From contig NZ_WNDO01000008.1 of NCBI RefSeq assembly GCF_009912395.1, forward strand, positions 1 through 64,000: 64,000 nt of DNA, read 5' to 3'. The DNA is from Luteibacter sp. (GTDB taxonomy: Bacteria > Pseudomonadota > Gammaproteobacteria > Xanthomonadales > Rhodanobacteraceae). Position numbers and translations under genes: made by a program. A model generated the notes under the pieces. It was not told the origin of the DNA. It did not search any database and saw only the letters and a program-made list of their open reading frames with translations. Position 1 is the first letter of the stretch. Each line of letters opens with the position of its first letter. This document shows positions 8,395-17,628 of the stretch, piece after piece.

Positions 8395-9147
8395 ATGCCA
8401 AGCGACGCCAGCGATTCGAAGCGAACCATGTTATTGACCGGCGCAAGCCGGGGAATAGGGCACGCTACGGTCAAACTCTTCTACGAACACGGGTGGCGTG
8501 TGTTGACGGTCTCGCGCGCGCCTTTCGCGGAAGACTGTCCGTGGCCGGGCGGCCGGGAAAATCACGTCCAAGCGGATCTAGCCGATCCCGGGGCTTATCG
8601 CACGCTCACCGATGAGGTACGCGAAAGACTTGGTGGCTCCGGGCTTTCTGCGATAGTGAACAACGCGGCGGTGTCGCCCAAGCTCGATGGAGGACGCAGG
8701 GTCGGCGTCGCGGATACCGCGTATGCCGATTGGCTGAACGTCTTCAACGTGAATCTGTTCGCGGCCGCGATGCTTTCCAGTCACCTGTTGCCGGAGCTCA
8801 AGGCGACGCGCGGTGCCATCGTCAACGTCACGTCCATCGCCGGCTCGCGCGTGCATCCATTCGCGGGTACCGCCTATGCGTGTTCGAAGGCGGCGTTGGC
8901 CACGTTGACCAGGGAGCAGGCGTTCGACTTCGGTCGGTTCGGCATTCGCGTAAACGCGATTGCGCCCGGTGAAATCGATACGTCGATCCTGTCGCCCGGC
9001 ACCGATCACATCGTGCGCGAGCAGATTCCGATGCATCGATTGGGCGACCCTGTCGAGGTGGCACAGGTGATCCTGTTCCTTTGCTCGGGAGATGCTCGTT
9101 ACGTCAATGGTGCCGAGATTCATGTGAATGGCGGACAGCATGTCTGA
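8395..9147 (+). CDS. SDR family NAD(P)-dependent oxidoreductase
   Basis: This 250-residue protein is a classical short-chain dehydrogenase/reductase. The cofactor motif TGASRGIG is at residues 15-22, NNAA at 89-92, and the catalytic Ser-Tyr-Lys set is seen as S147 (VTSIAGS region), Y161 and K165 in YACSK. A proline-glycine turn after the last core strand and the ending NGAEIHVNGGQHV are typical of the enzyme family. The family oxidises or reduces hydroxyl/keto groups using NAD(H) or NADP(H) in the cytoplasm; the substrate is not predictable. It follows the GlxA pair by 107 bp in the same direction and may belong to their regulon. The nearby strong AAAGGAGGT is too far upstream (about 75 bp) to serve this start. 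Confidence 0.88.
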   Translation: MPSDASDSKRTMLLTGASRGIGHATVKLFYEHGWRVLTVSRAPFAEDCPWPGGRENHVQADLADPGAYRTLTDEVRERLGGSGLSAIVNNAAVSPKLDGGRRVGVADTAYADWLNVFNVNLFAAAMLSSHLLPELKATRGAIVNVTSIAGSRVHPFAGTAYACSKAALATLTREQAFDFGRFGIRVNAIAPGEIDTSILSPGTDHIVREQIPMHRLGDPVEVAQVILFLCSGDARYVNGAEIHVNGGQHV

Positions 9148-9172
9148 GCGTGCTTGCAGTAAGCGGGATATC

Positions 9173-9546
9173 GCATCGGCTTTGACGTAGGAGGCCGCGA
9201 CGCGATAACCGATCGCCCCGCGCTGGGTTCCAGCGTTCGCTGGAACGACGGATCGCGAGCTCGTCGTTCCTGTGAAAACAGGAACCCAGCGCCCCGGTTC
9301 ACCAGCACGGCGAGGGCGTCGCATCGGCTTGTGCGTAGGAGGCCGCGAGGCGATAACCGATCGCCTCGCGCTGGGTTCCAGCGTGCGCTGGAACGACGGA
9401 TCGCGAGCTCGTCGTTCCTGTGAAAACAGGAACCCAGCGTCTCGGTTCACCAGTAAGGCGAGGGCACCGCATCGGCTTTACGCAGGAGGCCGCGAGGCGA
9501 CAACCGATTGCCCCGCACTGGGTTCCAGCGTTCGCTGGAACGACGG
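9173..9546. repeat. Tandem repeat, 148-bp period, 2.5 copies, each able to form a cruciform
   Basis: Units begin with gcatcggc at 9173, 9321 and 9469, exactly 148 bp apart; the third stops after 78 bp. Each full unit holds hairpin A (gttccagcg-tt-cgctggaac, 9227-9246 in unit 1), hairpin B (gttcctgt-gaaa-acaggaac, 9266-9285) and an outer pair of 11-bp arms (9221-9231 with 9281-9291). A 71-bp block is therefore an imperfect palindrome centred on cgagctcg. Unit differences fall mostly in loops (tt versus tg). The array separates two convergent genes. It resembles REP/BIME-type intergenic repeats and may also end transcription from both sides. Confidence 0.9.
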
Positions 9547-9551
9547 GTTCG

Positions 9552-10403
9552 TCATATCCGAAGGCGTGTACGTGCTGCTTCGACGCTCTTTGCCGCCATG
9601 GCATCCATGTAGACGCGCCTGGCCCGTGCCTCCTTCATCCGCTCGGGGCCGGCAAGTTCAGGGTTCCCCACATTGAACGGCGGTGCCGGTGCGTATTCCA
9701 GGATGAGTTCCGCGCGTTCGGCGACCTTACGGCCTTTCAGCTTGTCGGCGAGGACAAGCGCGAAATCGAGTCCCGCCGTCGCGCCACCTCCAGTCATCCG
9801 GTTACGGTCGATCACCACCCGCTCGTTGACGACGGTGGCCCCGAGCCGCGGAAGCAGATCCCGCACGCCCCAGTGTCCCGTGGCGCGATAACCGCGAAGC
9901 AACCCGGCCGCACCCAATAGCAGGCTACCCGTGCATACGCTGGTCACCCACTTCACCTGCTTGCCCTGATCGGCAAGAAAGTCGAGCGTTTCTTCGTCCG
10001 CCATCGCTGCGAGCGTGCCCATCAAGCCGCCCGGTACAAAAAGCACGTCGGGCGTCGCCTTGTAGTCGGCGAAGGCATGACCGGGCGTGACAGGCAGGCC
10101 GATGTCGGTCGTCATGGGCGACAGGCTCTTGCCGACAAGGTCGAGATCGAAACCGGCGATCTGCAGCAGAGTCATCGGACCCGACAGGTCCAGCATGATC
10201 ATGTTCGAATGCACGACCATGGCGACGCGTGGCCGGGGACCATCGTCGGGCAGGTGTGGCATCGGATGGTCGAATTTTCCCGGCGATGCCGGTGCATTCT
10301 GAGCCAACAGATGCGGCGCCATGAGCATGCCGATGCCTGCCGTGCCCAGGCCGAAGAGTGCCTTTCGGCGATCCATGTCGATGACGGTGTCGCGGTCGTT
10401 CAT
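9552..10403 (-). CDS. Tat-exported DJ-1/PfpI family protein (isonitrile hydratase-like)
   Basis: The start at 10403 has a GAGGAAA ribosome site; a longer in-frame start at 10481 is unlikely. The protein has 283 residues. Its N-terminus carries a twin-arginine signal (DRRKALFGLG, then a hydrophobic stretch ending LLAQNA), so it should fold in the cytoplasm and be exported to the periplasm. The mature part is one DJ-1/PfpI domain with the nucleophile elbow SVCTGS and the downstream block GYRATGHWGVRDLL. The closest named group is isonitrile hydratase/GlxA-like. There is no DNA-binding domain, unlike the two nearby GlxA proteins. It is divergent from RND pump 1 across a 278-bp spacer, so the two may be co-regulated. 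Confidence 0.82.
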   Translation of the reverse strand: MNDRDTVIDMDRRKALFGLGTAGIGMLMAPHLLAQNAPASPGKFDHPMPHLPDDGPRPRVAMVVHSNMIMLDLSGPMTLLQIAGFDLDLVGKSLSPMTTDIGLPVTPGHAFADYKATPDVLFVPGGLMGTLAAMADEETLDFLADQGKQVKWVTSVCTGSLLLGAAGLLRGYRATGHWGVRDLLPRLGATVVNERVVIDRNRMTGGGATAGLDFALVLADKLKGRKVAERAELILEYAPAPPFNVGNPELAGPERMKEARARRVYMDAMAAKSVEAARTRLRI

Positions 10404-10681
10404 GATGTTTCCTCGGAAGTTCGAAGCAGAAATCGACGCTGGGAAAACCACGCCATCATGCCGTCGTCGCATCGTCCCCATGCCGCGACACGTTGCCGCG
10501 CACCGCGATAATCATTCGTGCGCCACCACGCCACGGCAAAAAATGAGGGAAGTTCGTCCTTTCGTCATCGACAGGGCCTGACGACAATCCGTTCACCACG
10601 ATGCAGGCCTCTGCCTCATCCACGAACGAGACGATTTCCTATGCACCGCGCGTTGTCCTACGACTTGTCGGGAGCGAACGC

Positions 10682-11926
10682 ATGAGCGTGACGCCCGAAA
10701 ATGCTTCCCATCATGTCGCCGTCCGAAAGCCTGGATGGCGACCCGTCGCCTCCCTGTTGTCGATAGCCGTCCTTGTGGCGATCGGTATCGCCGTCGTGCC
10801 GACAACGAAGACATCGGCAGCAACCGCATCGCCGTTACCAGTGGTCTCCGTGGCCAAGCCGCTACGCCGCGAAGTCACCCCATGGGACGATTACGTCGGT
10901 CGCTTCGAACCCAGTCGCGCCGTCGATATACGGCCTCGCGTATCGGGGCAGGTGGCCGCCGTCCACTTCGTCGACGGCGCCATCGTGCACAAGGGCGACC
11001 TGCTGTTCACCATCGACAAGAGGCCATTCGAAGCGGCGCTGGCCGAGGCGAAAGGCGGCCTGGCATCCGCGCAAAGCGATCTGGCGCTCGCCAGGGCCGA
11101 CCTGGTTCGCGCCGAACACCTGGTCGGCGACGACGCTGTCTCACAGGGCGAACTCGACCGCCTGCGTGCGCGCGTCGGTGCCGCGACGGCAACGGAAACC
11201 GGTGCCGCTGCACGGGTACAAGCCCGCTCCCTCGATCTCGAGTTCACCGACGTGCGCTCGCCGATCGATGGTCGCGTATCGGATCGGCGTGTCGATCCCG
11301 GCAACCTCGTCGCCACCGGCGATGGGCGGAACGGTACGCTGCTGACGACGGTCAACGCCCTCGATCCGATCTACTTCGTGTTCGATGCGTCGGAGGCGAT
11401 GTTCCTGAAATCCAAGCGCGCCGAAGATGCAGGGAAGGTCGCCGCGGTAGCGGACATCCGCTTGCAGGACGAATCCGACTACCACTGGCACGGTCGAGTC
11501 GACTTCACAGATAACGGACTCGATCCACGCGCCGGCACGGTTCGCATGCGAGCTGTCATCGACAACCCCAGGTACTTCCTCACCCCGGGCATGTTCGGAA
11601 ACATGCGCCTGGCGGATCGGGGTACCACCTCGGCGTTGCTCATCCCCGATGGCGCCATCCAGACCGACCAGGCCGATAAGCTGGTGCTGGTGGTAGCCGG
11701 CGACGGCACGGTCACGACGAAGCGCGTGCAGCTCGGTTCGCTGGTCGACGGCTTGCGTGTCGTTGAAAAAGGACTCTCCGGTGACGAACGCGTAGTGGTC
11801 AGCGGCCTGCAATACGCCATGCCGGGCTCGAAGGTGGAGGGCCGGCTCGTGCCGATTGCGCCAGCTGCCACGGCCACCCGGTTCCCGGCACCTCCCGTGG
11901 GTGGCAAGGCGACCCCCGCCCCCTGA
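10682..11926 (+). CDS. RND efflux pump 1, periplasmic adaptor subunit (MFP)
   Basis: The ATG at 10682 is preceded by GGGAG at good spacing; an in-frame ATG at 10601 lacks support. The 414-residue protein has one N-terminal membrane anchor (about residues 20-40), a barrel-sandwich/lipoyl half-motif (VRPRVSGQV-type segment near residues 75-90), an alpha-helical hairpin around residues 110-180, and beta-barrel and membrane-proximal domains at the C-terminus. Adaptors of this AcrA/MexE type link the inner-membrane pump to the outer-membrane channel. It is the first gene of a three-gene set with its permease (34 bp downstream) and channel. No dedicated regulator is adjacent except the divergent DJ-1 protein. 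Confidence 0.9.
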   Translation: MSVTPENASHHVAVRKPGWRPVASLLSIAVLVAIGIAVVPTTKTSAATASPLPVVSVAKPLRREVTPWDDYVGRFEPSRAVDIRPRVSGQVAAVHFVDGAIVHKGDLLFTIDKRPFEAALAEAKGGLASAQSDLALARADLVRAEHLVGDDAVSQGELDRLRARVGAATATETGAAARVQARSLDLEFTDVRSPIDGRVSDRRVDPGNLVATGDGRNGTLLTTVNALDPIYFVFDASEAMFLKSKRAEDAGKVAAVADIRLQDESDYHWHGRVDFTDNGLDPRAGTVRMRAVIDNPRYFLTPGMFGNMRLADRGTTSALLIPDGAIQTDQADKLVLVVAGDGTVTTKRVQLGSLVDGLRVVEKGLSGDERVVVSGLQYAMPGSKVEGRLVPIAPAATATRFPAPPVGGKATPAP

Positions 11927-11960
11927 TTGCTCGCGTCGCCCACGCACCAAGGATCCTGTC

Positions 11961-14900
11961 ATGCGCCTATCGCGCTTCTTCATCACCCGGCCGATCTTCG
12001 CCGGGGTGCTCGCCGTCGTGATCACCATCATCGGCGCCATCTCGTACTTCCGGCTTCCCGTATCGCAATACCCCGACATCATCCCGCCGCAGGTCGTCGT
12101 ATCGGTGCATTTTCCCGGTGCATCAGCGGAAACCGTGGCCGAAACCGTCGCCGCGCCCATCGAGCAGGAAATCAATGGCGTCGACAACATGCTGTACATG
12201 GCGAGTCAGTCGACAGGCGACGGCAAGGTCGCCATCACCGTCACCTTCAAGGTGGGAACGAACCTCGACGCGGCCCAGATGCTGGTGCAAAACCGCGTCG
12301 CGACGGCGACGCCACGCCTGCCCGAAGAAGTACAGCGCCTTGGTGTGACCACGAAGAAAACGGCACCGAGCGCGCTGATGGCGGTAAATCTCGTCTCGCC
12401 CGACGGCACCTTCGACCAGGGCTACATATCGAACTATGCCCTGACCCAGGTTCGCGACCGCTTGAGTCGTATTGACGGTGTGGGCGATGCCATCATCTTC
12501 GGCAGCCGTGAGTTCGCCATGCGTATCTGGATCGATCCCGGTCGCGCCGCGGCGTTGAACCTTACGGCGGGCCAGATCGTGGCGGCGCTTCGTGCGCAGA
12601 ACGTCCAGGTGGCATCCGGTGCCATCGGCGAACCGCCGAGCGCCAACGACAATGCCTTCCAACTGAATGTGCGTACGCTGGGTCGCCTGAAGGATCCCGA
12701 CCAGTTCGCCGACATCGTCATCCGTACGGATGAAAAGGGGCGTCAGGTCCGGATTCGGGATGTCGCCCGGGTCGAGCTCGGTGCCGCCGACTACAGCACC
12801 AACGCCTACCTATCGGGCAAGCCGTCCGTGATGATCGGTATCTTCCAGCGTCCGGGCTCCAATGCGCTGGAAACCGGCCAGGCGGTCGAGCGCGAAATGC
12901 AGGACGCGGTGAAGTCGTTCCCGCGTGGCCTCGAATACCAGAGCATGTGGAACTCCACGAAGTTCATCGAGCAGTCGACCGATGCGGTCATCCATACCCT
13001 GTTCGAAGCGGCGGCCCTGGTGGTGCTGGTCATCTTCGTGTTCCTCCAGAACTGGCGAGCGGCGATCATCCCCATCGTCGCCATTCCGGTCTCGCTGGTA
13101 GGCACCTTCGCACTGCTGGCCGTGACCGGCTATAGCCTCAACAGCCTGTCGCTTTTCGGCCTGGTGCTCGCCATTGGTATCGTGGTGGACGATGCCATCG
13201 TTGTGGTGGAGAACGTGGAACGTAACCTGGCGCTGGGCTTTTCTCCGGTGGATGCGGCGCGCCGATCCATGGACGAAGTATCCGCGGCGCTCGTCGCCAT
13301 CGTGCTTGTCCTGTGCGCGGTCTTCATTCCCACCTTCTTCCTCGAAGGCCTTTCCGGTGCGTTCTACCGACAGTTCGCGTTGACGATTTCAGGCGCGACC
13401 GTTATCTCGCTGGTCCTCTCGCTCACGCTATCGCCTGCACTGGCGGCCCTCCTGCTGCGCGCGCATGGCACGCAGATGAGCACCCATCCCGTCGTGTCGC
13501 GCCTGCATCGTGCAGGCGAGGCATTCAATACGCGTTTCGACCGGTTCGCCGCCGCCTACGGCAGGCTCACGGCGCGCATGGTGGCACGGCCCCGGATGGT
13601 GATGTCATCGTATGTGGCACTTATCGTCGCCACGGTGGGCCTGTTCTACGTGACGCCGTCCGGCTTCATCCCGGCGCAGGACCAGAGCTACCTGATCACC
13701 ATCATCCAGCTTCCGCCGGGCGCCTCGCTCTCAAGGACAGACGCAGTCGTGCAGGAAGTCTCCAAGCGGGTGCTGGGTATCGACGGCGTGCGTGGCACGA
13801 TCATGCTGCCCGGCTGGGATGCCGCCTCCAACACCAATGCGCCCAATGCGGCCACGGCATTCATTCCGCTCAAGCCCTTCGCTGAGCGGTCGCGGCATGC
13901 CAGCGAGATTCTCGCCGAGGCCCGGCAGAAAACCGCCAGCATCACCGACGCCCGGGTGCTGGTCATCCCACCGCCGCTGATCGACGGCATCGGTTCGGCG
14001 GGCGGCTATCGCATGATGGTCCAGGACAGGAAGGGCAGCGACTACCACGCGCTGGGCCAGAAAGCGGATGCACTCATCCAGCAAGCCAACGCCACGAAGG
14101 GGTTGGCGCAGATCTATACCTTCTTCAACACGCTGACGCCCCGTCTTTTCGCGGACATCGACCGGCGCAAGGCCGACATGCTCGGCGTGCCACCGGAACG
14201 CGTCTTCGAGGCGTTGCAGGTGTACCTGGGCTCGGCCTATGTCAACGACTTCAATCTGCTGGGCCGCACCTTCCACGTCACCGCCCAGGCCGATCAGGCT
14301 TTCCGCCAGAGCCGTGCCGACATCGCCAACCTCAAGACGCGTTCGGACAGTGGCGCGATGGTGCCCATCGGCGCGGTGGCGACGCTGAAGGATGAAACAG
14401 GCCCGTACCGGGTGGTCCGGTACAACCTCTTTCCGGCCGTCGAAGTGGATGGCGATACGGCGCCGGGGTACTCCAGCGGCCAGGCCATGGCCGCGATGGA
14501 GAGACTCGCCAGCGGCCAGCTCGGCCCCGGCTATGGCTTCGAATGGACCGGCATCGCCTTCCAGCAGAAGATGGCCGGAAACACCGCAGGCCTCGTATTC
14601 CTGCTGGCCGTGGTCTTCGTCTTCCTCGTGCTCGCCGCGCAGTACGAGAGCCTGACACTGCCGCTGGCCATCCTCCTCATCGTTCCGATGTGTCTGCTCG
14701 CGGCGATGATCGGCGTCAACGTACGCGGGATGGACAACAACGTCCTGACGCAGATCGGTCTCGTGGTGCTCATCGCACTGGCGGCGAAGAACGCGATCCT
14801 CGTCATCGAGTTCGCGCGGCAGGCCGAGGAGCAGGAGGGGCTGAACCCCGTGGACGCCGCCATTCGCGCGGCCCAGATGCGCCTGCGACCGATCCTCATG

Positions 14901-15128
14901 ACGAGCTTCGCGTTCATTCTTGGCGCCGTACCTCTGCTCGTCGCCACGGGTGCCGGCGCCGAACTTCGCCAGGCGCTCGGTACCGCGGTGTTCTTCGGCA
15001 TGGTGGGCGTGACCGGCTTCGGCCTGCTTTATACCCCCACGTTCTATGTGGTTTGCCGTGCCCTGGCCGCGCGCCTGGCGCGCCGCCGTGCGCGGGCGGC
15101 AGCGCCCGCGCTCCTGACTTCGGACTAA
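11961..15128 (+). CDS. RND efflux pump 1, inner-membrane permease (HAE1 family, AcrB/MexF-like)
   Basis: This protein has 1055 residues and about twelve transmembrane helices, with the two large periplasmic loops of an RND pump. The start at 11961 begins MRLSRFFITRPIF, the normal first helix of the family, with AAGGA upstream; the longer frame from 11856 is not coding. The proton-relay aspartate pair lies in GIVVDDAIVVVENVE (about residues 405-420). HAE1 pumps export hydrophobic and amphiphilic compounds, including antibiotics, by proton antiport as trimers. The deduced partners are the adaptor just upstream and the channel 6 bp downstream. The overall order and sequence style resemble MexEF-OprN systems, although substrate range cannot be predicted. 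Confidence 0.92.
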   Translation: MRLSRFFITRPIFAGVLAVVITIIGAISYFRLPVSQYPDIIPPQVVVSVHFPGASAETVAETVAAPIEQEINGVDNMLYMASQSTGDGKVAITVTFKVGTNLDAAQMLVQNRVATATPRLPEEVQRLGVTTKKTAPSALMAVNLVSPDGTFDQGYISNYALTQVRDRLSRIDGVGDAIIFGSREFAMRIWIDPGRAAALNLTAGQIVAALRAQNVQVASGAIGEPPSANDNAFQLNVRTLGRLKDPDQFADIVIRTDEKGRQVRIRDVARVELGAADYSTNAYLSGKPSVMIGIFQRPGSNALETGQAVEREMQDAVKSFPRGLEYQSMWNSTKFIEQSTDAVIHTLFEAAALVVLVIFVFLQNWRAAIIPIVAIPVSLVGTFALLAVTGYSLNSLSLFGLVLAIGIVVDDAIVVVENVERNLALGFSPVDAARRSMDEVSAALVAIVLVLCAVFIPTFFLEGLSGAFYRQFALTISGATVISLVLSLTLSPALAALLLRAHGTQMSTHPVVSRLHRAGEAFNTRFDRFAAAYGRLTARMVARPRMVMSSYVALIVATVGLFYVTPSGFIPAQDQSYLITIIQLPPGASLSRTDAVVQEVSKRVLGIDGVRGTIMLPGWDAASNTNAPNAATAFIPLKPFAERSRHASEILAEARQKTASITDARVLVIPPPLIDGIGSAGGYRMMVQDRKGSDYHALGQKADALIQQANATKGLAQIYTFFNTLTPRLFADIDRRKADMLGVPPERVFEALQVYLGSAYVNDFNLLGRTFHVTAQADQAFRQSRADIANLKTRSDSGAMVPIGAVATLKDETGPYRVVRYNLFPAVEVDGDTAPGYSSGQAMAAMERLASGQLGPGYGFEWTGIAFQQKMAGNTAGLVFLLAVVFVFLVLAAQYESLTLPLAILLIVPMCLLAAMIGVNVRGMDNNVLTQIGLVVLIALAAKNAILVIEFARQAEEQEGLNPVDAAIRAAQMRLRPILMTSFAFILGAVPLLVATGAGAELRQALGTAVFFGMVGVTGFGLLYTPTFYVVCRALAARLARRRARAAAPALLTSD

Positions 15129-15134
15129 AGACCC

Positions 15135-16604
15135 ATGCGGATACGAATCCTTCCCCCGTCGCTGCTCGCGCTGGCCCTGGCGGCGTGTGCCAGTGGGCCG
15201 GACTACAAGCCACCCGCCGTCCCGCCATCGGCGACCGGTTCCTTCACGATGGCACAGGGCACCGTGATGACGGACAGGGCCCCGGCCGATCGCTGGTGGA
15301 CGTTGTACAACGATCCTGTCCTCGACGGCCTGATCGGCGATGCGCTCAAGGCCAACACGGACATCCGCGTCGCCCTCGCACGGCTCGACCGTGCCCGAGC
15401 CGACCTGCGCGAGGCGAAGGCGGATCGTCTGCCCCGTACCGATATCGGTGTGAGCACCAATCGCCAGCGGATCCCGGCCGTCCAGGCCTTACCGGGCTAC
15501 GCGCGGGACAACACCTATGTCGATGCGGGACTGAGCGTCGCCTACGAGGTCGATCTGTTCGGCCGGGTGCGTCGTGAAGTGCAGGCCGCGCGAGGTCACT
15601 ACGAGGCCGCAGAGGCCGACGTGGACGCCATGCGGGTTGCGGTCGTGGCCGACACGACCAAGGCTTATGTGGACGCCGCCAGTGCGGCCCAGCGCCTGAA
15701 GGTGGCCGAGCGCATCGTGTCCTTGCTCGACCGTACCCTGGGTGTGACAAAGGCGCGCCAGAAGGCGGGGCTGGCTGGCATGCTCGACGTGGCCCGGATA
15801 TCCGCGTTGCGGGAGCAGCGCGTTGCCGAGATGCCGGCCATCGCGGCCGAGCGACAGGCGGCATTATTCCGGCTGGCCATCCTGACGGGGCGCACGCCAG
15901 CCGAGTTGCCGGACGATGCCGGCGCACGGACGCAGGTTCCAGTCGTGGAGGAAGCCATCCCCATCGGCGACGGTATGCAGTTGCTCGCCCGGCGGCCGGA
16001 CGTACGCGCGGCGGAGCGTCGCCTTGCCGCCGCGACAGCGCGCATCGGCGTGGCGACCGCCGACCTTTATCCGAAAGTTTCTATCGGCGCCTCGGTCGGT
16101 TCGACCGCCTATGGGTTCGGCGACTACTTTGGACAGGGGCCATTACGCTGGATGCTCGGCCCGCTGCTGTCCTGGTCGTTTCCCAACCAGGCCCATGTCC
16201 GCGCGGCCATCGACCGATCCCGGGCCGACACGCGCGAGGCCCTCGCGACCTTTGACGGCACCGTGCTCCAGGCCCTCGGCGAGACGGAAACGGCGTTGTC
16301 GAACTATGCGCGCGAACTGGATCGTCGCAAGGCCCTCGGCACCGCGCGCGACGAGGCCGAACGCGCGGTCACCATCGTTCGCGCCCAGCAGCGGGAAGGG
16401 CAGGTGGATAGCCTCTCGTTGCTCGATGTCGAGCGCACGTTCGCGGAGGCGGAGGCGGAGCTTGCCGGTGCCGAGGGACGTGTTGCGGACCGGCAGGTGG
16501 ATCTCTTTCAGGCACTGGGTGGCGGGTGGGCGTCGTGGCAGAACGCATCTGCGACGAACGGTCATGCCGATACCATGACCATGGTGTCGGATATATCCCG
16601 CTGA
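15135..16604 (+). CDS. RND efflux pump 1, outer-membrane channel lipoprotein (OprM/NodT family)
   Basis: This 489-residue protein begins with a lipoprotein signal (LALALAACASGP), with the lipid-modified cysteine at about residue 18. Two OEP repeats follow, with long amphipathic helices and short beta segments (FGRVRREV near 140, and the ending DLFQALGGGW). TolC-like channels form outer-membrane trimers that dock with the adaptor and permease. It follows the permease by 6 bp, so the operon adaptor-permease-channel is complete. About 40 bp after its stop a convergent AT-richer gene ends. No obvious intrinsic terminator was seen between them. Confidence 0.9.
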   Translation: MRIRILPPSLLALALAACASGPDYKPPAVPPSATGSFTMAQGTVMTDRAPADRWWTLYNDPVLDGLIGDALKANTDIRVALARLDRARADLREAKADRLPRTDIGVSTNRQRIPAVQALPGYARDNTYVDAGLSVAYEVDLFGRVRREVQAARGHYEAAEADVDAMRVAVVADTTKAYVDAASAAQRLKVAERIVSLLDRTLGVTKARQKAGLAGMLDVARISALREQRVAEMPAIAAERQAALFRLAILTGRTPAELPDDAGARTQVPVVEEAIPIGDGMQLLARRPDVRAAERRLAAATARIGVATADLYPKVSIGASVGSTAYGFGDYFGQGPLRWMLGPLLSWSFPNQAHVRAAIDRSRADTREALATFDGTVLQALGETETALSNYARELDRRKALGTARDEAERAVTIVRAQQREGQVDSLSLLDVERTFAEAEAELAGAEGRVADRQVDLFQALGGGWASWQNASATNGHADTMTMVSDISR

Positions 16605-16646
16605 TGACTGGGCAATTCCGGTATTTCAGCTAAGACGAATTGCGAA

Positions 16647-16922
16647 TCATAACGGTTTGGTTGGATGGAGTTTCAAGCTATACAAGGCGGAAATCATGGG
16701 GAAAATATTGGAAATAATTCCGACGGGATCGCTCTTTCCCAGGATGAAGTAGGTCAAGGTCAGGCTGCTCCCGCATAGTGATAGCCACCAGAACGACGTA
16801 GGAATATGCACCACGCTCTTTTTCCTTGTCGCCAGGGCTTGAACTATCCATCGGAGAGTGAAGAAAAAAGCACCGGCATATCCAATGAGGTTCCAAGGGC
16901 TGAAGGCGATACCGAAAGCCAT
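16647..16922 (-). CDS. Lipid-A-disaccharide synthase N-terminal (LAB_N) domain protein
   Basis: The likely product from the ATG at 16922 has 91 residues; upstream in-frame codons to 17072 look non-coding. It has about three membrane helices and the motif FFFTLRWIVQ near residues 17-26, then SFWWLSLCGS, which match the LAB_N family, small membrane proteins fused or adjacent to LpxB-type and glycosyltransferase genes in other bacteria. They are usually encoded beside sugar-transfer genes (e.g. dolichol-phosphate-mannose synthase type), but none is adjacent here. The gene and its surroundings are visibly richer in A+T than neighbours, which suggests a recent arrival. A biochemical role is unproven; it may help lipid-linked sugar handling. 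Confidence 0.7.
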   Translation of the reverse strand: MAFGIAFSPWNLIGYAGAFFFTLRWIVQALATRKKSVVHIPTSFWWLSLCGSSLTLTYFILGKSDPVGIISNIFPMISALYSLKLHPTKPL

Positions 16923-17166
16923 CAGTAAAGGTTCGTCCACAGCCTTTTGTCCCGAAAGCGGGAAATTATGGGCTTCGTGAAGGCCGTCGTATGTCGGTGG
17001 ATTCCTCTTGCTGGGACAGCAGCGAGCGCCTACGTGAAGGCTAATAGCGACGATCTTCACCGGCGGCACCATGCGTTCTGGGCAAGCCTGCCTCCGGCAC
17101 GGGTCGCCAAGCCTGTCCCTAGGCTAATCTTGGCGTACCCAAACCATAGCGCCACGGAGTGTTCTT

Positions 17167-17607
17167 ATGCGTTCGTCTTCGTTCTATCGTTCTGCCTTCG
17201 TGGCCCTGGCTCTGGCCTCCGCCAGCGGCATGGCCTGCGCCGATACTACGGTCGGCACTGGGCTGGGCCAGTCCTGGCCGAATGCACAGGACGTGAGCGC
17301 GAACCCGAACTTCCACGTGTACCGTTTCGAGCGGGGCGGGGTGCACTACGTGCAGGTCAACGACGCCGCGGGTACGGTCCGCGGGGCTATCGGCACCATC
17401 GGTGGAGAGATCTTCGAACTTCCCGTCGGCGTGGATGCATCACGTTGGTCGAAGTCGACCCAGGGGACTCATGCAGGTGACGTGGTCTACCGAGATACGG
17501 CGATAACGGTATCCATCGTGCCCCAGCCCGACGGTAGCGCTCGACTAATGGCGGACCAGGTTGAGTGCAAGAATGATCCGATCACTTGCGGGACGAAAGG
17601 TCCCTGA
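17167..17607 (+). CDS. Secreted protein of unknown function
   Basis: This 146-residue protein starts at ATG 17167 with GGAG upstream. Residues 1-25 form a Sec signal peptide ending ASGMACA. The mature region of about 120 residues is probably beta-rich (alternating Val/Tyr strands such as VHYVQVND and ITVSIVP). Near the end two cysteines (CKNDPITC) are close enough for a disulfide, in keeping with an extracytoplasmic protein. I do not recognise the family. It converges on the MASE1 gene 21 bp later and is preceded by a 240-bp stretch without a gene. Confidence 0.7.
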   Translation: MRSSSFYRSAFVALALASASGMACADTTVGTGLGQSWPNAQDVSANPNFHVYRFERGGVHYVQVNDAAGTVRGAIGTIGGEIFELPVGVDASRWSKSTQGTHAGDVVYRDTAITVSIVPQPDGSARLMADQVECKNDPITCGTKGP

Positions 17608-17628
17608 GTGGCTTGGTAAGCGTTTTAG

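Noticed and set aside
9173-9546. CRISPR array
   Set aside because: Units are 148 bp with continuous similarity through the whole unit rather than short repeats separated by unique spacers, and there are no cas genes.
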